From positions 1 to 36,288 of the forward strand of contig NZ_VIKW01000040.1 of the NCBI RefSeq assembly GCF_009711975.1: a DNA stretch of 36,288 bases. The letters are read 5' to 3'. This document shows, one piece after another, positions 16,009-24,032 of this stretch (position 1 is its first letter; each line of letters opens with the position of its first letter). Source of the DNA: Anabaena sp. UHCC 0204. Its GTDB lineage: Bacteria > Cyanobacteriota > Cyanobacteriia > Cyanobacteriales > Nostocaceae. The position numbers were made by a program, and so were the translations under genes. The notes under the pieces are model-generated. The model worked only from the letters and a program-made list of their open reading frames with translations, was not told where the DNA came from and ran no database searches.

Positions 16009-16014
16009 TATAAT
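16009..16014 (+). promoter_or_regulatory. Candidate -10 box for ssb
   Basis: A perfect TATAAT lies 13 bases after the LexA-box match. A good -35 is not obvious at 17-bp spacing; the LexA palindrome covers that position, which would suit repression. The leader to the ssb start is about 125 bases. Confidence 0.45.
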
Positions 16015-16143
16015 GCTCGTTCTAGTCAAGTGTAATATAGAAAGACGATGATAAGTATAATCATTGTTTTAACTAATTATGCTTGACTTTCTTGTGCAGT
16101 TAAATTTACTGCGAGGAAAAGTATTGAAAATGAGGAGAAATTG

Positions 16144-16671
16144 ATGAACAGTTGTATTTTGATGGCAGAAATTTACGATAATCCCCAACTGCGGCATACA
16201 CCAGATGGGTTAGAAGTTACAGAAATGATAGTTCATGTAGCGGGAGCAAAGCCAGATGATCCTTCCCATCCATTGAAAGTGGTAAGTTGGGGAAATTTGG
16301 CTAAAGAGATTCACCAAAGTTATCATCAGGGCGATCGCGTCATTATTGAAGGGCGCTTAGGAATGAATACGATTGATCGCCCTGAAGGTTTCAAGGAAAA
16401 ACGCGCAGAATTAACAGTACAAAAGATTCACGCGATCGGACAAGGTGCTTATACCAGTTCACCACCAGCAGCTACTCGAACTATACCAGTGAATGAAACT
16501 CCTGTAGCGCCACCAACCTACAGCCCGACTAATTATGAATCAAACTATCCTACATCAGCCCCAGTGCCACAGGTAACACCACCGCAACCCACATATCAAC
16601 CTGCACCTGTTCAGCCTCCATCCCCTGTAGGAGTTACGCAAGAACCCGATCCAGATGACATTCCATTTTAG
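16144..16671 (+). CDS. ssb: Single-stranded DNA-binding protein
   Basis: Binds single-stranded DNA in replication, recombination and repair. An N-terminal OB fold (about 1-102; VVSWGNLAKEIHQSYHQGDRVI, VIIEGRLGMNT) is followed by a flexible proline-rich linker (about 105-165). It ends in the acidic tip DPDDIPF, the docking site for partner proteins. The total is 175 residues. AGGAG at 16133-16137 precedes ATG 16144 by 6 bases; the TTG just before it is discounted. The OB fold is short and divergent from E. coli SSB, as in one class of cyanobacterial SSB paralogues. A LexA-box match and a TATAAT lie upstream, consistent with damage-inducible expression. Confidence 0.88.
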   Translation: MNSCILMAEIYDNPQLRHTPDGLEVTEMIVHVAGAKPDDPSHPLKVVSWGNLAKEIHQSYHQGDRVIIEGRLGMNTIDRPEGFKEKRAELTVQKIHAIGQGAYTSSPPAATRTIPVNETPVAPPTYSPTNYESNYPTSAPVPQVTPPQPTYQPAPVQPPSPVGVTQEPDPDDIPF

Positions 16672-16675
16672 CTAA

Positions 16676-16710
16676 TTGACAATTGATAATTGTTCATTGT
16701 CAATTGTCAA
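16676..16710. repeat. Inverted repeat between converging genes
   Basis: TTGACAATTGA (16676-16686) and TCAATTGTCAA (16700-16710) form an 11-bp perfect stem. It is built from CAATTGT tandem units common in cyanobacterial spacers. It lacks a U-tract, so terminator function for the converging ssb and dehydrogenase genes is uncertain. Confidence 0.5.
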
Positions 16711-16726
16711 TTGTCCATTGTTAACT

Positions 16727-17605
16727 TTAACCTCCACTGACTTCACCCCATTCCCGAATTGCTGGAAATACGGATGAATAATCATCTTCTGGATAAGACA
16801 TTTTCATGGTTGCGTGTAAGATTTGCCTTACACCCTCAATACTGCTGAGATTCAAACCCAAGGATTTAGCTTCAGAGATAAATAAATCTATTTCTTTGAT
16901 CAATTGCTTTGTGGGTAAGTTGGCATTGGTATAATTACCATCTAACATCCGCCGCAAATTTTGATCAAAGGTGGGAGCATAAAGTTTACTTTCGCGCAGA
17001 ATTTGCATAAACAAATCAACATCAATACCTTGCAACTGGATAAACGCTAGACTAAGAGCAAAGCTAGTTGTGAGCGAAGCAATCAGTTGATTGAGTGCAA
17101 GGGTAAGAGTTGAAGCAGAACCCACCGCACCTATATGTACAGGATTTTCTCCAAAGTGTTGCAATAATTTGAAGTGACGTTGATACTGTTCCTCTTCTCC
17201 ACCGACCATAACAATTAATTTGCCGGTTTGAGCTTCGGGAATGCTGCCCAGAACAGGTGCTTCTATATATTCACCACCAGCCGCAACTACTGTATCTCTG
17301 ATTTCTTGGCTTTCTAAAGGGGTAATTGTCCCCATTTGGATGATGCTGCGTCCTGATAAAGTATGCCAAGAAGTATCTGTAAGCAAGACATGATAAATAG
17401 CTGCGGCGTTAGAAAGCATTAGCACTATACAGTCAGCAGAGCGAATTGCTTCGCGCGGTTTTGTGACAATTTGCGCTCCGGCTGCTCGTAGCGGTTCTAA
17501 TTTTTCTGGGGTGCGATTATAGGCAATTAGCTCTATATCGGCTGCTAATAACCTTTGAGCCATCGGTAGTCCCATCAATCCAGTTCCCAGAAATGCCACC
17601 TTCAT
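16727..17605 (-). CDS. Beta-hydroxyacid dehydrogenase family protein lacking the catalytic lysine
   Basis: A 292-residue member of the 3-hydroxyisobutyrate/6-phosphogluconate dehydrogenase-like family. The N-terminal Rossmann motif is FLGTGLMGLPMAQRLL (5-20), followed by the family stretch EAPVLGSIPEAQTGKLIVMVGG (115-136) and the all-alpha C-terminal domain. The position that normally holds the catalytic lysine (in GSGxxxKLxxN) reads GSASTLTLALN here, placing T167 at that site. The usual dehydrogenase reaction may therefore be lost or altered; imine reductases and some cytokine-like homologues also deviate here. It ends with a tail-to-tail arrangement against ssb and stands alone on the minus strand. 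Confidence 0.8.
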   Translation of the reverse strand: MKVAFLGTGLMGLPMAQRLLAADIELIAYNRTPEKLEPLRAAGAQIVTKPREAIRSADCIVLMLSNAAAIYHVLLTDTSWHTLSGRSIIQMGTITPLESQEIRDTVVAAGGEYIEAPVLGSIPEAQTGKLIVMVGGEEEQYQRHFKLLQHFGENPVHIGAVGSASTLTLALNQLIASLTTSFALSLAFIQLQGIDVDLFMQILRESKLYAPTFDQNLRRMLDGNYTNANLPTKQLIKEIDLFISEAKSLGLNLSSIEGVRQILHATMKMSYPEDDYSSVFPAIREWGEVSGG

Positions 17606-17622
17606 GTTTCACGTTCCTTTGT

Positions 17623-17672
17623 CAGTGGTCAGTTGTTAGTTGTTAGTTGTCAGTTGTCAGTTGTTAGTGGTA
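17623..17672. repeat. Short tandem repeats (GTTAGTT/GTCAGTT)
   Basis: Alternating GTCAGTT, GTTAGTT and similar heptamers. A second run (CCCTAATC units) is at about 17703-17727. These are typical cyanobacterial short tandem repeats in a spacer. Confidence 0.75.
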
Positions 17673-17738
17673 ATGGGTAATTGGAAAAAATTTATTACCC
17701 AGTCCCCAATCCCTAATCCCTAATCCCCATTTCCCTAA

Positions 17739-17834
17739 CTAGCCTCCTGCGGCAAAAGTCACCATAATGATTACGGAAAGTAAGATGCCGGGGGATAGTA
17801 GAGTTACTAGCACGAACAGATCATGAGCAGTCAT
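17739..17834 (-). CDS. 31-residue single-helix membrane peptide
   Basis: An ATG at 17834 is preceded by GAGGAATAATT, giving a good Shine-Dalgarno with 8-base spacing. The frame runs 31 codons to TAG. The product starts MTAHDLFVLVTLLSPGILL and is one strongly hydrophobic helix ending FAAGG. The size and composition resemble the tiny subunits of photosystems, cytochrome b6f or NDH-1, but I cannot match it to PetL, PetM, PetN, PsbM, PsbT or PsaM. It follows the MidA-type methyltransferase by 107 bases on the same strand, so co-transcription is possible. It is too short for routine gene calling. Confidence 0.6.
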   Translation of the reverse strand: MTAHDLFVLVTLLSPGILLSVIIMVTFAAGG

Positions 17835-17941
17835 AATTATTCCTCTTCGCAGATTTTTGACTTTTATCATCTCTGTCATGCTAGTGCAAACAAGGTTGAT
17901 ACAGGATTGTTAAAGAGATTTTTAACTTTTCTCCCTGATCT

Positions 17942-19186
17942 CTACTCTGGTATGACTAATCCCTGGAGTGGTTGTGATGCTTCTGTTTCACTTAGTCCCT
18001 GGCTTTGGATTAAAACGCCAAAGTTACCTAGTCCCCCTGGATTAATGAGTTGGTGTAATCCTTCCCGGCGTTGTAGCAACTGTGATATTGGTTGCTGTTG
18101 AGAGGAGAGTGCAGCTAACCTTTCGACTTCGCTCAAGGTAAACCTTTCACCTATTCCCAATGCCATCAAAAATAAACCTTGCTGCGTCCAACCAACATTT
18201 TTGAGTCCGCACCGTTCACCCCAGGATGATAAGGCTGTAAAATCAATATGAGCGGTGATATCTTGTTGCCCAATATTGATATAAGGGTTATCATGATGAC
18301 GATGCTGGTAGTAGCACTGGAGAGTTCCTTGCGATCGCCTGGGATGATAATAACGGTGAGCAGGGTAGCCATAATCAATTGTTAACACATACCCACGTTC
18401 CAAGCAGTCTGCCACTATACTCAACCAGTTCAAAGCTGCTAAATTAATTTCACTGCGATAGCCATTTTCATAAGTATTTTGGCTTAAATCAATTCCCACC
18501 AAATTAAAATATGCTGCTAATTGCGGTGTTGATGGTTCTCCTATTACTTCAATAAATATAGGATCACGGATGATCTGGATTTCACGGTTTAATTCTGGAC
18601 TATTGCCTATTATCTCCTGTATATTCCCAATGGTGACGTAAATTTCCCGCAATTCCCCTGCGTCTAAAGTAAATTGATGGACGGGAAAAGCATCCACTAA
18701 TTCATTAGAAAAGCAGCAGCCAGTCAGAGAATTCGGGGCTATTTCTGTCAAGTTACACCAATCTACAGAAAAATCTTGTAACCGTTGTTGTTGTTCTTGT
18801 TTTAAACTTTGTGATTTTTCAACAATAATATATTTGATAGCGACAAAAAAATCTGGGTATTGTTGCTTTGCATAGTTGAGAATATGGGATGCTAAGATAC
18901 CTTGCCCTGCCCCCATTTCTACTAAAGAAAAAGGTACAGGTTTATCTAAAATCTCCCACATTTGGTAAAACTGCTTTGTGAGTAATTCCCCAAAGTCAGA
19001 CCCCAAACTGGCAGATGTGAAAAAATCACTCCCCCGAAAGCCAATTTTGATAGCATCGCTAGAATAATAGCCATATTCTGGGTGATATAACACCATATCC
19101 ATGTATTCGGCAAAGGTAATTCTTTTTTGGGGACTGGTGATAATGCGATGAGCTATGGCTTGACATAGTGCGGTTTGGGAATCCAT
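17942..19186 (-). CDS. SAM-dependent methyltransferase, MidA/NDUFAF7 family
   Basis: A 414-residue member of the family (Methyltransf_28) whose mitochondrial member NDUFAF7 methylates an arginine of a complex I core subunit. Visible motifs are ITFAEYMDMVLYHPEYGYYS (24-43), FGELLTKQF, the SAM-binding VEMGAGQGILASHI, SNELVDAFPVHQF, and the long conserved stretch from TIDYGYPAHRYYHP through GQQDITAHIDFTAL. The C-terminal region after about 365 is a less conserved tail. In cyanobacteria a target in NDH-1 is an attractive inference but unproven. A small membrane-peptide gene follows on the same strand. Confidence 0.88.
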   Translation of the reverse strand: MDSQTALCQAIAHRIITSPQKRITFAEYMDMVLYHPEYGYYSSDAIKIGFRGSDFFTSASLGSDFGELLTKQFYQMWEILDKPVPFSLVEMGAGQGILASHILNYAKQQYPDFFVAIKYIIVEKSQSLKQEQQQRLQDFSVDWCNLTEIAPNSLTGCCFSNELVDAFPVHQFTLDAGELREIYVTIGNIQEIIGNSPELNREIQIIRDPIFIEVIGEPSTPQLAAYFNLVGIDLSQNTYENGYRSEINLAALNWLSIVADCLERGYVLTIDYGYPAHRYYHPRRSQGTLQCYYQHRHHDNPYINIGQQDITAHIDFTALSSWGERCGLKNVGWTQQGLFLMALGIGERFTLSEVERLAALSSQQQPISQLLQRREGLHQLINPGGLGNFGVLIQSQGLSETEASQPLQGLVIPE

Positions 19187-19350
19187 AAATTTTGCAATTA
19201 ATGATTAACTCCCTCAAATATTAGTTTTAAACAAACTCTGACTGGGTTAAGCGATCGCTCCAGTCAAGCAATATTTACAATTTCTTAATGATGTGGTGTT
19301 TAAACAAGGATATTTGGGTATGATCTTTGCATTAGTTAGGAGAAGAGGGA

Positions 19351-19785
19351 ATGAACCACGAAGACACGAAGGAAGCGAAGGAAGATGAAAGAAGGATGAG
19401 GAGGTTTAGTGATGATGTGGAGAAGTTGGCTTATGGTGTGATTGGGGCGGCTATTGAGGTACATCGGGTATTGGGGGCAGGTTTTTTGGAGAGGGTATAT
19501 CATGAGGCGTTAGCTATGGAGTTTCGTTTGCGTGGTATCCCTTATAAATCTAAATATTTGGTGGCTGTAAAGTACAAGGGTTTTCCAATAGGGGAGGGTG
19601 AGTTAGATTTTTTGGTTGGTGATTCGTTAATTGTTGAATTGAAGGCTGTAGAAAAATTATCTCCTATTCATGAAGCGCAAGTTATTTCTTATTTAAAAAT
19701 GACTAATTGCCCTCTTGGTCTTCTGATTAACTTTAACGTCCCTATTCTTAAAGAAGGCATTAAGAGAATCATTCTTTCCTCTTAA
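19351..19785 (+). CDS. GxxExxY family protein (PD-(D/E)XK nuclease-like)
   Basis: A 144-residue member of the GxxExxY family. The name motif is seen as GFLERVY at 44-50, and a PD-(D/E)XK-like core follows: D86 in GELDFLVG, then E96 and K98 in IVELKAVEKL. A hydrophilic N-terminus (MNHEDTKEAKEDERR) is encoded by the left inverted repeat of the surrounding cassette, so it is probably not part of the fold. The start could alternatively be an internal codon near residue 16 (MRRFSDDVEKL). Function is unknown; nuclease activity is inferred from fold. A purine-rich GGAGAAGAGGG precedes the ATG. Confidence 0.85.
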   Translation: MNHEDTKEAKEDERRMRRFSDDVEKLAYGVIGAAIEVHRVLGAGFLERVYHEALAMEFRLRGIPYKSKYLVAVKYKGFPIGEGELDFLVGDSLIVELKAVEKLSPIHEAQVISYLKMTNCPLGLLINFNVPILKEGIKRIILSS

Positions 19786-19842
19786 TTCTTCTTCTTCTTC
19801 TTCTTTCTCTTCCTTCGCTTCCTTCGTGCCTTCGTGGTTCAT
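19351..19842. mobile_element. Inverted-repeat-bounded GxxExxY cassette
   Basis: A 492-base unit delimited by 35-bp inverted repeats, 19351-19385 (starting ATGAACCACGAAGACACGAA) and 19808-19842 (ending TTCGTGCCTTCGTGGTTCAT), with a single mismatch. The left arm contains the start codon and first eleven codons of the enclosed gene. A partial solo copy of the same end sequence lies at 31774-31807. No transposase and no clear target duplication are present. The structure suggests a mobile or spreading gene cassette. Confidence 0.65.
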
Positions 19843-19870
19843 AATCAAGATTTGTATTTATACAAAATTA

Positions 19871-19910
19871 AAACTCAAAACTGCTTTCTTTCCATGGCAG
19901 TTTTGAGTTT
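19871..19910. terminator. Bidirectional terminator
   Basis: AAACTCAAAACTGC (19871-19884) pairs with GCAGTTTTGAGTTT (19897-19910), a perfect 14-bp stem with a 12-base loop. On the minus strand it runs into a T-rich tract (TTTTAATTTTG), suiting the site-2 protease gene; on the plus strand it could end the GxxExxY transcript. Confidence 0.8.
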
Positions 19911-19932
19911 GTATTTGGATATTGGAAAAGCG

Positions 19933-21057
19933 TTATGCAAATTTTGCTTGTACTTTGTTCTGAAGTAAGTTGATAATTGCAGCTTTTTCTAAAATTCCGA
20001 CTAACAACCCATTATCACGAATTACAGTCAGTGCTGATAATTTTTGTGTTTCCAGTAACTGTACTACTTCTAGCAACGGTTGATCCGATTGTACAGTGCT
20101 AGACTGCTCGATTGGTTTCATGACTTTGAGGACTTGAGTTTCTGCCCACAATGTATTCGGGATAGTTCGCAAGTCATCAACTGATATTGCTCCTAACAAT
20201 TGTCCTTGCTCATCTGTCACCAAGTAACGACGGTATTCTTGAGCATTTAAGAGCCGTTGATCTGCAAACTCTCTTAAACTCAAATTCGCTTTGACAATCG
20301 GGCTATCGTTGTTTACAGCATCCGCTGCTGTTAAACCTGTGAGTTTTTCTTGCACTCTCGCAAATTGGGCAGCATTACCAGCATTTTGTAGCAAGAAGAA
20401 GCCGATTAATAAGTTCCAGAAGTTAGCAAAGCTACCTAAGAATATTAGAGGAATTAAACCAGAGGCGATCGCTAACCAACCAAAGATTTGTCCAATTCGA
20501 CTGGCAACAACCACTCCTTTATAGGATTTACCAGTGATTTTCCAAACTATTGCTTTGAGGATATTTCCTCCGTCCAAGGGTAAGCCAGGAATGAGGTTAA
20601 ATAGAGCTAAGGTCAAATTAACAGAAGCTAGTAGACCCAGGATAGCAGCCAATGGTCCAGATGCAGCAGTTGCAAAACCGACTGTTGTCGCTGTAACGAA
20701 TAGCAGGAAACTAACTAATGGTCCGGCAATAGCTACCCAAAAAGTTTCCCCCGGAGTTTGCGATTCTTTTTCTAAACTGGCTAATCCGCCAAATATAAAT
20801 AGTGTAATTGATTTGACATCAATTCCTTGACGAATAGCGACAAAGCTGTGTCCTAATTCATGGGCGACAACTGAGCCAAATAACAATAGCGCCGTCATTA
20901 ATCCTAGTACCAAAGGTAATCCCCCACCTAATTGGGGAAATTGTGCCGCTAGTCCACTGCTGTAGCTCCAAGTTACCAAACCTAGAACTAAAAACCAGGA
21001 AGGATGTATATAAAAAGGTATTCCAAAAAGGTTGCCAACCCGAATTGTACTATTCAT
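19933..21057 (-). CDS. Site-2 protease (M50 family) with CBS domains
   Basis: An intramembrane zinc metalloprotease of 374 residues. The zinc site is HELGH at 66-70 in a transmembrane helix, and the second ligand is D162 in NLIPGLPLDGG (154-164). Hydrophobic segments cover about 20-35, 46-70, 105-155 and 180-220. A C-terminal pair of CBS-like repeats (about 245-365; YRRYLVTDEQGQLLGAISV, LSALTVIRDNGLLVGILE) may sense adenosyl ligands. ATG 21057 is preferred because AGGTG precedes it with 8-base spacing and the family N-terminus is IRVGNLFGIPFYIHPSWF; TTG/ATG codons up to 16 residues upstream are less likely. Members cut membrane-bound regulators such as anti-sigma factors; the target is unknown. 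Confidence 0.9.
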   Translation of the reverse strand: MNSTIRVGNLFGIPFYIHPSWFLVLGLVTWSYSSGLAAQFPQLGGGLPLVLGLMTALLLFGSVVAHELGHSFVAIRQGIDVKSITLFIFGGLASLEKESQTPGETFWVAIAGPLVSFLLFVTATTVGFATAASGPLAAILGLLASVNLTLALFNLIPGLPLDGGNILKAIVWKITGKSYKGVVVASRIGQIFGWLAIASGLIPLIFLGSFANFWNLLIGFFLLQNAGNAAQFARVQEKLTGLTAADAVNNDSPIVKANLSLREFADQRLLNAQEYRRYLVTDEQGQLLGAISVDDLRTIPNTLWAETQVLKVMKPIEQSSTVQSDQPLLEVVQLLETQKLSALTVIRDNGLLVGILEKAAIINLLQNKVQAKFA

Positions 21058-21347
21058 GGTATTCACCTGTGACATGAGCATTGAGAAGTTTGTTGTTTCT
21101 CTCAATGCTCTTATTGTAACGAAACATTAAGTAAATTTAATCTTTGTAACAGTAGTGGTGTCCGTCCATTTAGGTGTGGTTATGCGAATTTAGCCTTTAA
21201 AATAGAGGTAGTAATTGTTAATTATTCAGATCCTATTAATTAATCCTTCTCTTTACCCCTAGTTTCAAATTGCAACCTTCCTGTGCTGGATGCTTCTAAT
21301 ATAGTGGTAACTATAACTTTTACACAGGATGGAAACCAGCTAAAAGT

Positions 21348-21689
21348 ATGAACTACGAAATAGCACGGAAACTGCTCATAGACCAAACAACAAGCCCAGA
21401 CAATCCAGATACTCTGTTAAGTCGTTTACAACAAGGTAAACCTCCCGTTCCTGGTCAAGTTACTTCCACCCTATTAGCTTTAAAGGTGGTATTTGAAGCT
21501 TTGAAAGCAGCCCCCAGCTTAGATAGAGAACTGGCTTTTGCTTTATATCAGTTAGGTGTAAAGGCGCAGAAGTTTTTTGCCCTGGGACGAAAAGCAGGTG
21601 TGGAATGGCCACCCCTACTTAATGAGGATTTAGCCCGGATTTCCCTAGCGGCGGAAAGTATTTTTTCGGGTACTTGGCAAACTCTATAA
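21348..21689 (+). CDS. Conserved hypothetical protein, small helical
   Basis: A 113-residue mostly helical protein with no membrane segment and no recognised catalytic motif (PPVPGQVTSTLLALKVVFEAL, ELAFALYQLGVKAQKFF). It faces the following minus-strand gene and ends one base before that gene's stop codon. A similar small protein is, as far as I recall, widespread in cyanobacteria without an assigned role. Confidence 0.7.
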   Translation: MNYEIARKLLIDQTTSPDNPDTLLSRLQQGKPPVPGQVTSTLLALKVVFEALKAAPSLDRELAFALYQLGVKAQKFFALGRKAGVEWPPLLNEDLARISLAAESIFSGTWQTL

Positions 21690-21690
21690 A

Positions 21691-22302
21691 TTAACGGGTT
21701 CTTAATTCTGTTTCTAATTTATCTAAATCTGCTTTGAGTAAGACCGTAATTTTACCAGTAATCGCTTTACCTTGTTTAGGTTGGGCAATTTCTATCCAAT
21801 ACCCGTAGCGATCGCCTACTCGCAATTCTCCCTGTAAAGCTTCCCTAATCGGTGTTCTTGCTAATCTGGCTGTATTAATTGCACTTTGGTTTGGATATTG
21901 ATATACAATCTGAGCGTCATTGTAATCTTGATACACATCTAAACCATAAATTACTCGCAGAGATTCTTCTAGCCGCTGTAATGTGATGCCATTGACGGCA
22001 TCGAACATGGTCATGCGTTCAGTGCGAATTGTACTACGGTCTCTGGTAAATGTGACTCTACCGGGGGGTAATACTGAGGCTTGGAAGGTAAATCTTTGCG
22101 CTGCTGTATCACTTCTGCTAATAGATAATTTTTCTCCCGACCTGGGACGGAGGGTGGGATGTGCTTGAATCCAAGTGATTACTTCTTCTGTGCTTTGTCC
22201 AGGTAAGGCTTTAACTGGAGTATTCACTAGTATTTCTGCGGTCAACCAAGGTATAAGGGAACAAGGTAAAATCAATAAATTCAGTAAAGATTGTTTAAGC
22301 AT
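21691..22302 (-). CDS. Exported hypothetical protein
   Basis: A 203-residue protein with a signal-peptide-like N-terminus (hydrophobic 5-27; a possible cleavage after VKALPG near 35). The mature part is soluble and mixed alpha/beta (TRDRSTIRTERMTMFDAVNG, LEESLRVIYGLDVYQDY, GDRYGYWIEI). No known catalytic motif is seen. The gene lies 8 bases downstream of the alcohol dehydrogenase gene on the same strand, so they may share a transcript. Confidence 0.7.
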   Translation of the reverse strand: MLKQSLLNLLILPCSLIPWLTAEILVNTPVKALPGQSTEEVITWIQAHPTLRPRSGEKLSISRSDTAAQRFTFQASVLPPGRVTFTRDRSTIRTERMTMFDAVNGITLQRLEESLRVIYGLDVYQDYNDAQIVYQYPNQSAINTARLARTPIREALQGELRVGDRYGYWIEIAQPKQGKAITGKITVLLKADLDKLETELRTR

Positions 22303-22310
22303 TTTTTTAG

Positions 22311-23330
22311 TTATACCATTGCTACTTTAATCACTTTTCGCGCCTTCATATCCATGAATACCTGTTCTAGATCCTGTAAAGGGCGCTGTTCACTAATGAG
22401 TAAGTCAAAAGGAATTGTACCACTAGCGATGAGTGATAAGGCAGCTTTTACATATTCTGGTGTATTATGAAATACGCCTTTAAGAGTAAGTTCACTATAA
22501 TGCAATTGTTCAGTATTGACGGTAATTGTGGTATCTCTTGGACAACCACCAAATAAATTGATAGTTGCACCAGGACGGCCGCAAGCGATCGCTGTTTCCC
22601 AAACACTCGGTACACCAGTAGCTTCTATGACTACATCTGCACCCCAACCATCCGTTAATTCTTTGACTGTTTTGGCAATATCTGTAACTTGATGATAGTT
22701 GAAAGTCTTAGCTGCACCTAGTTTTTCACCAATTTCTAAGCGTTGGTTATTACCGCCCCACAAGATTACTTCAGTATATTCCGCTAAAACTGCCACAAAC
22801 ATCAAACCAATTGCCCCATCACCCAAAACCACTACTCTATCTTGGGGTTTGACACCGGAACGGGCGACACCATGCAACACACAAGCCAGGGGTTCAGTCA
22901 TGGCTGCTAAGAACATGGGCAGATGATCGGGGACGGGTAGCAAATTATGTTGAACAATGGCCGCGGGAATTTTCAGATATTCTGCAAATGTGCCATTATT
23001 CCAAGTTAAATGGGGACATAAAGAATATTCTTGGTGTTGACAAAAGAAACATTTCATGCAAGGTGCAGAATTATTGGCCACCACGCGATCGCCTACCCGC
23101 CAATTTGTCACTCCAGCACCGACAGCAACAATTCGCCCTGCACCTTCATGGCCAAACAGTGTCGGTGGTGTCAACATTTTAGCATGGCCACCACGTCGCC
23201 ACACCTTCAAATCTGTGCCACAAGTAGTCGCGGCTTCCACCTGAATCACCACCTCCCCGGCTTCGGGAGTGGGATCTGGAAGTTGTTCTAAGCGTAAATC
23301 CTCTTGTCCGTATAGTAATGCTGCTAACAA
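22311..23330 (-). CDS. Zinc-dependent alcohol dehydrogenase-like oxidoreductase
   Basis: A medium-chain dehydrogenase/reductase of 339 residues. Catalytic zinc ligands are C37 in TTCGTDLKVW and the GHEGAG histidine and glutamate. The structural zinc cysteines form CMKCFFCQHQEYSLC. The cofactor-binding motif is VLGDGAIGLMFV. This pattern fits the threonine/sorbitol/L-idonate dehydrogenase branch; the substrate is not clear. The start is TTG at 23330: an in-frame stop lies three codons upstream and the family N-terminus MLAALLYGQEDLRLE begins exactly there, with GGGTG upstream as a ribosome binding site. Confidence 0.87.
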   Translation of the reverse strand: MLAALLYGQEDLRLEQLPDPTPEAGEVVIQVEAATTCGTDLKVWRRGGHAKMLTPPTLFGHEGAGRIVAVGAGVTNWRVGDRVVANNSAPCMKCFFCQHQEYSLCPHLTWNNGTFAEYLKIPAAIVQHNLLPVPDHLPMFLAAMTEPLACVLHGVARSGVKPQDRVVVLGDGAIGLMFVAVLAEYTEVILWGGNNQRLEIGEKLGAAKTFNYHQVTDIAKTVKELTDGWGADVVIEATGVPSVWETAIACGRPGATINLFGGCPRDTTITVNTEQLHYSELTLKGVFHNTPEYVKAALSLIASGTIPFDLLISEQRPLQDLEQVFMDMKARKVIKVAMV

Positions 23331-23354
23331 AGTTTTTCACCCATAAAAAAGTAG

Positions 23355-23373
23355 GGGCGCAGGGCTTGCGCCC
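23355..23373. repeat. GC-rich palindromic repeat, copy 1
   Basis: GGGCGCAGGGCTTGCGCCC, a 7-bp stem in a 19-base unit preceded by GTAG. The same unit occurs at 24828-24846. It is a dispersed palindromic repeat typical of filamentous cyanobacteria. Confidence 0.7.
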
Positions 23374-23473
23374 AGTAGTGTAAATTATGTAAATATGGTT
23401 TTATACCATATTTCATTGGATCGGCCTATATTTTGTATTTAAAATTAGCAATACCCGATTCTACCTGAAAAAT

Positions 23474-23659
23474 TCAAGAACTTAAAGCAGTTTGAGGGAC
23501 AACTTTTTTGTTATGGGGTTCTAACTTAGTTTCACTATTTATACTTAATATTGGTACTTCTTGTCTACAGGACAGACAAAACCAATAAACTTCATGATAG
23601 CGAACATGACGCAGAACCGAACCGCCACAGCAGGGGCAGGTGTTAACTATGATACTCAT
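23474..23659 (-). CDS. Small zinc-ribbon protein
   Basis: 61 residues from ATG 23659 (an upstream in-frame start at 23695 would add twelve residues). Two cysteine pairs, CPCCGG near 8-13 and CLSC near 28-31 separated by RHVRYHEVYWF, form a classic zinc-ribbon knuckle. The rest is polar. AAGGA is 11 bases upstream. The function is unknown; such proteins often bind nucleic acid or partner proteins. Confidence 0.65.
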   Translation of the reverse strand: MSIIVNTCPCCGGSVLRHVRYHEVYWFCLSCRQEVPILSINSETKLEPHNKKVVPQTALSS

Positions 23660-24032
23660 GCCAATGTCATCCTTAAAAAATATTACAGCAGACAATGTTA
23701 TAATTTATCCAAGTATTGTCTGAAAAAATTCAAGATTCTGGTTTTATGATTGATTTAATGGCGTTCATTTTTTTTAGTTTTTTATTCCCCAGCAATAATT
23801 CTCCCAGTTGGATAAATTAGAGGTTAAAAACTATCAATGAATGCTAAATTAACCCGCTTTGAGGGTATTTCCACAAAAAGATTTTTTGATCAGAACAATA
23901 AAAACCCACGATAACATTACTAAACTATAAACTAGTATAAACCTTGTTCATCTATCTTAGGGATCATAAATATCTAATTTTTATGAGACAATTAATTTAC
24001 CGTTAATTTACCGTCGTTATACTCAATAAATA
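23660..24032. other. Divergent intergenic region before xth
   Basis: 373 AT-rich bases between the zinc-ribbon gene and exonuclease III. A short direct repeat of AATTTACCGT is seen just before xth (23994-24013). No gene or RNA structure is recognised. Confidence 0.5.

Noticed and set aside
17823-18101. Plus-strand ORF over the methyltransferase 3' end.
   Set aside because: It mostly mirrors the methyltransferase C-terminus; composition is not protein-like.
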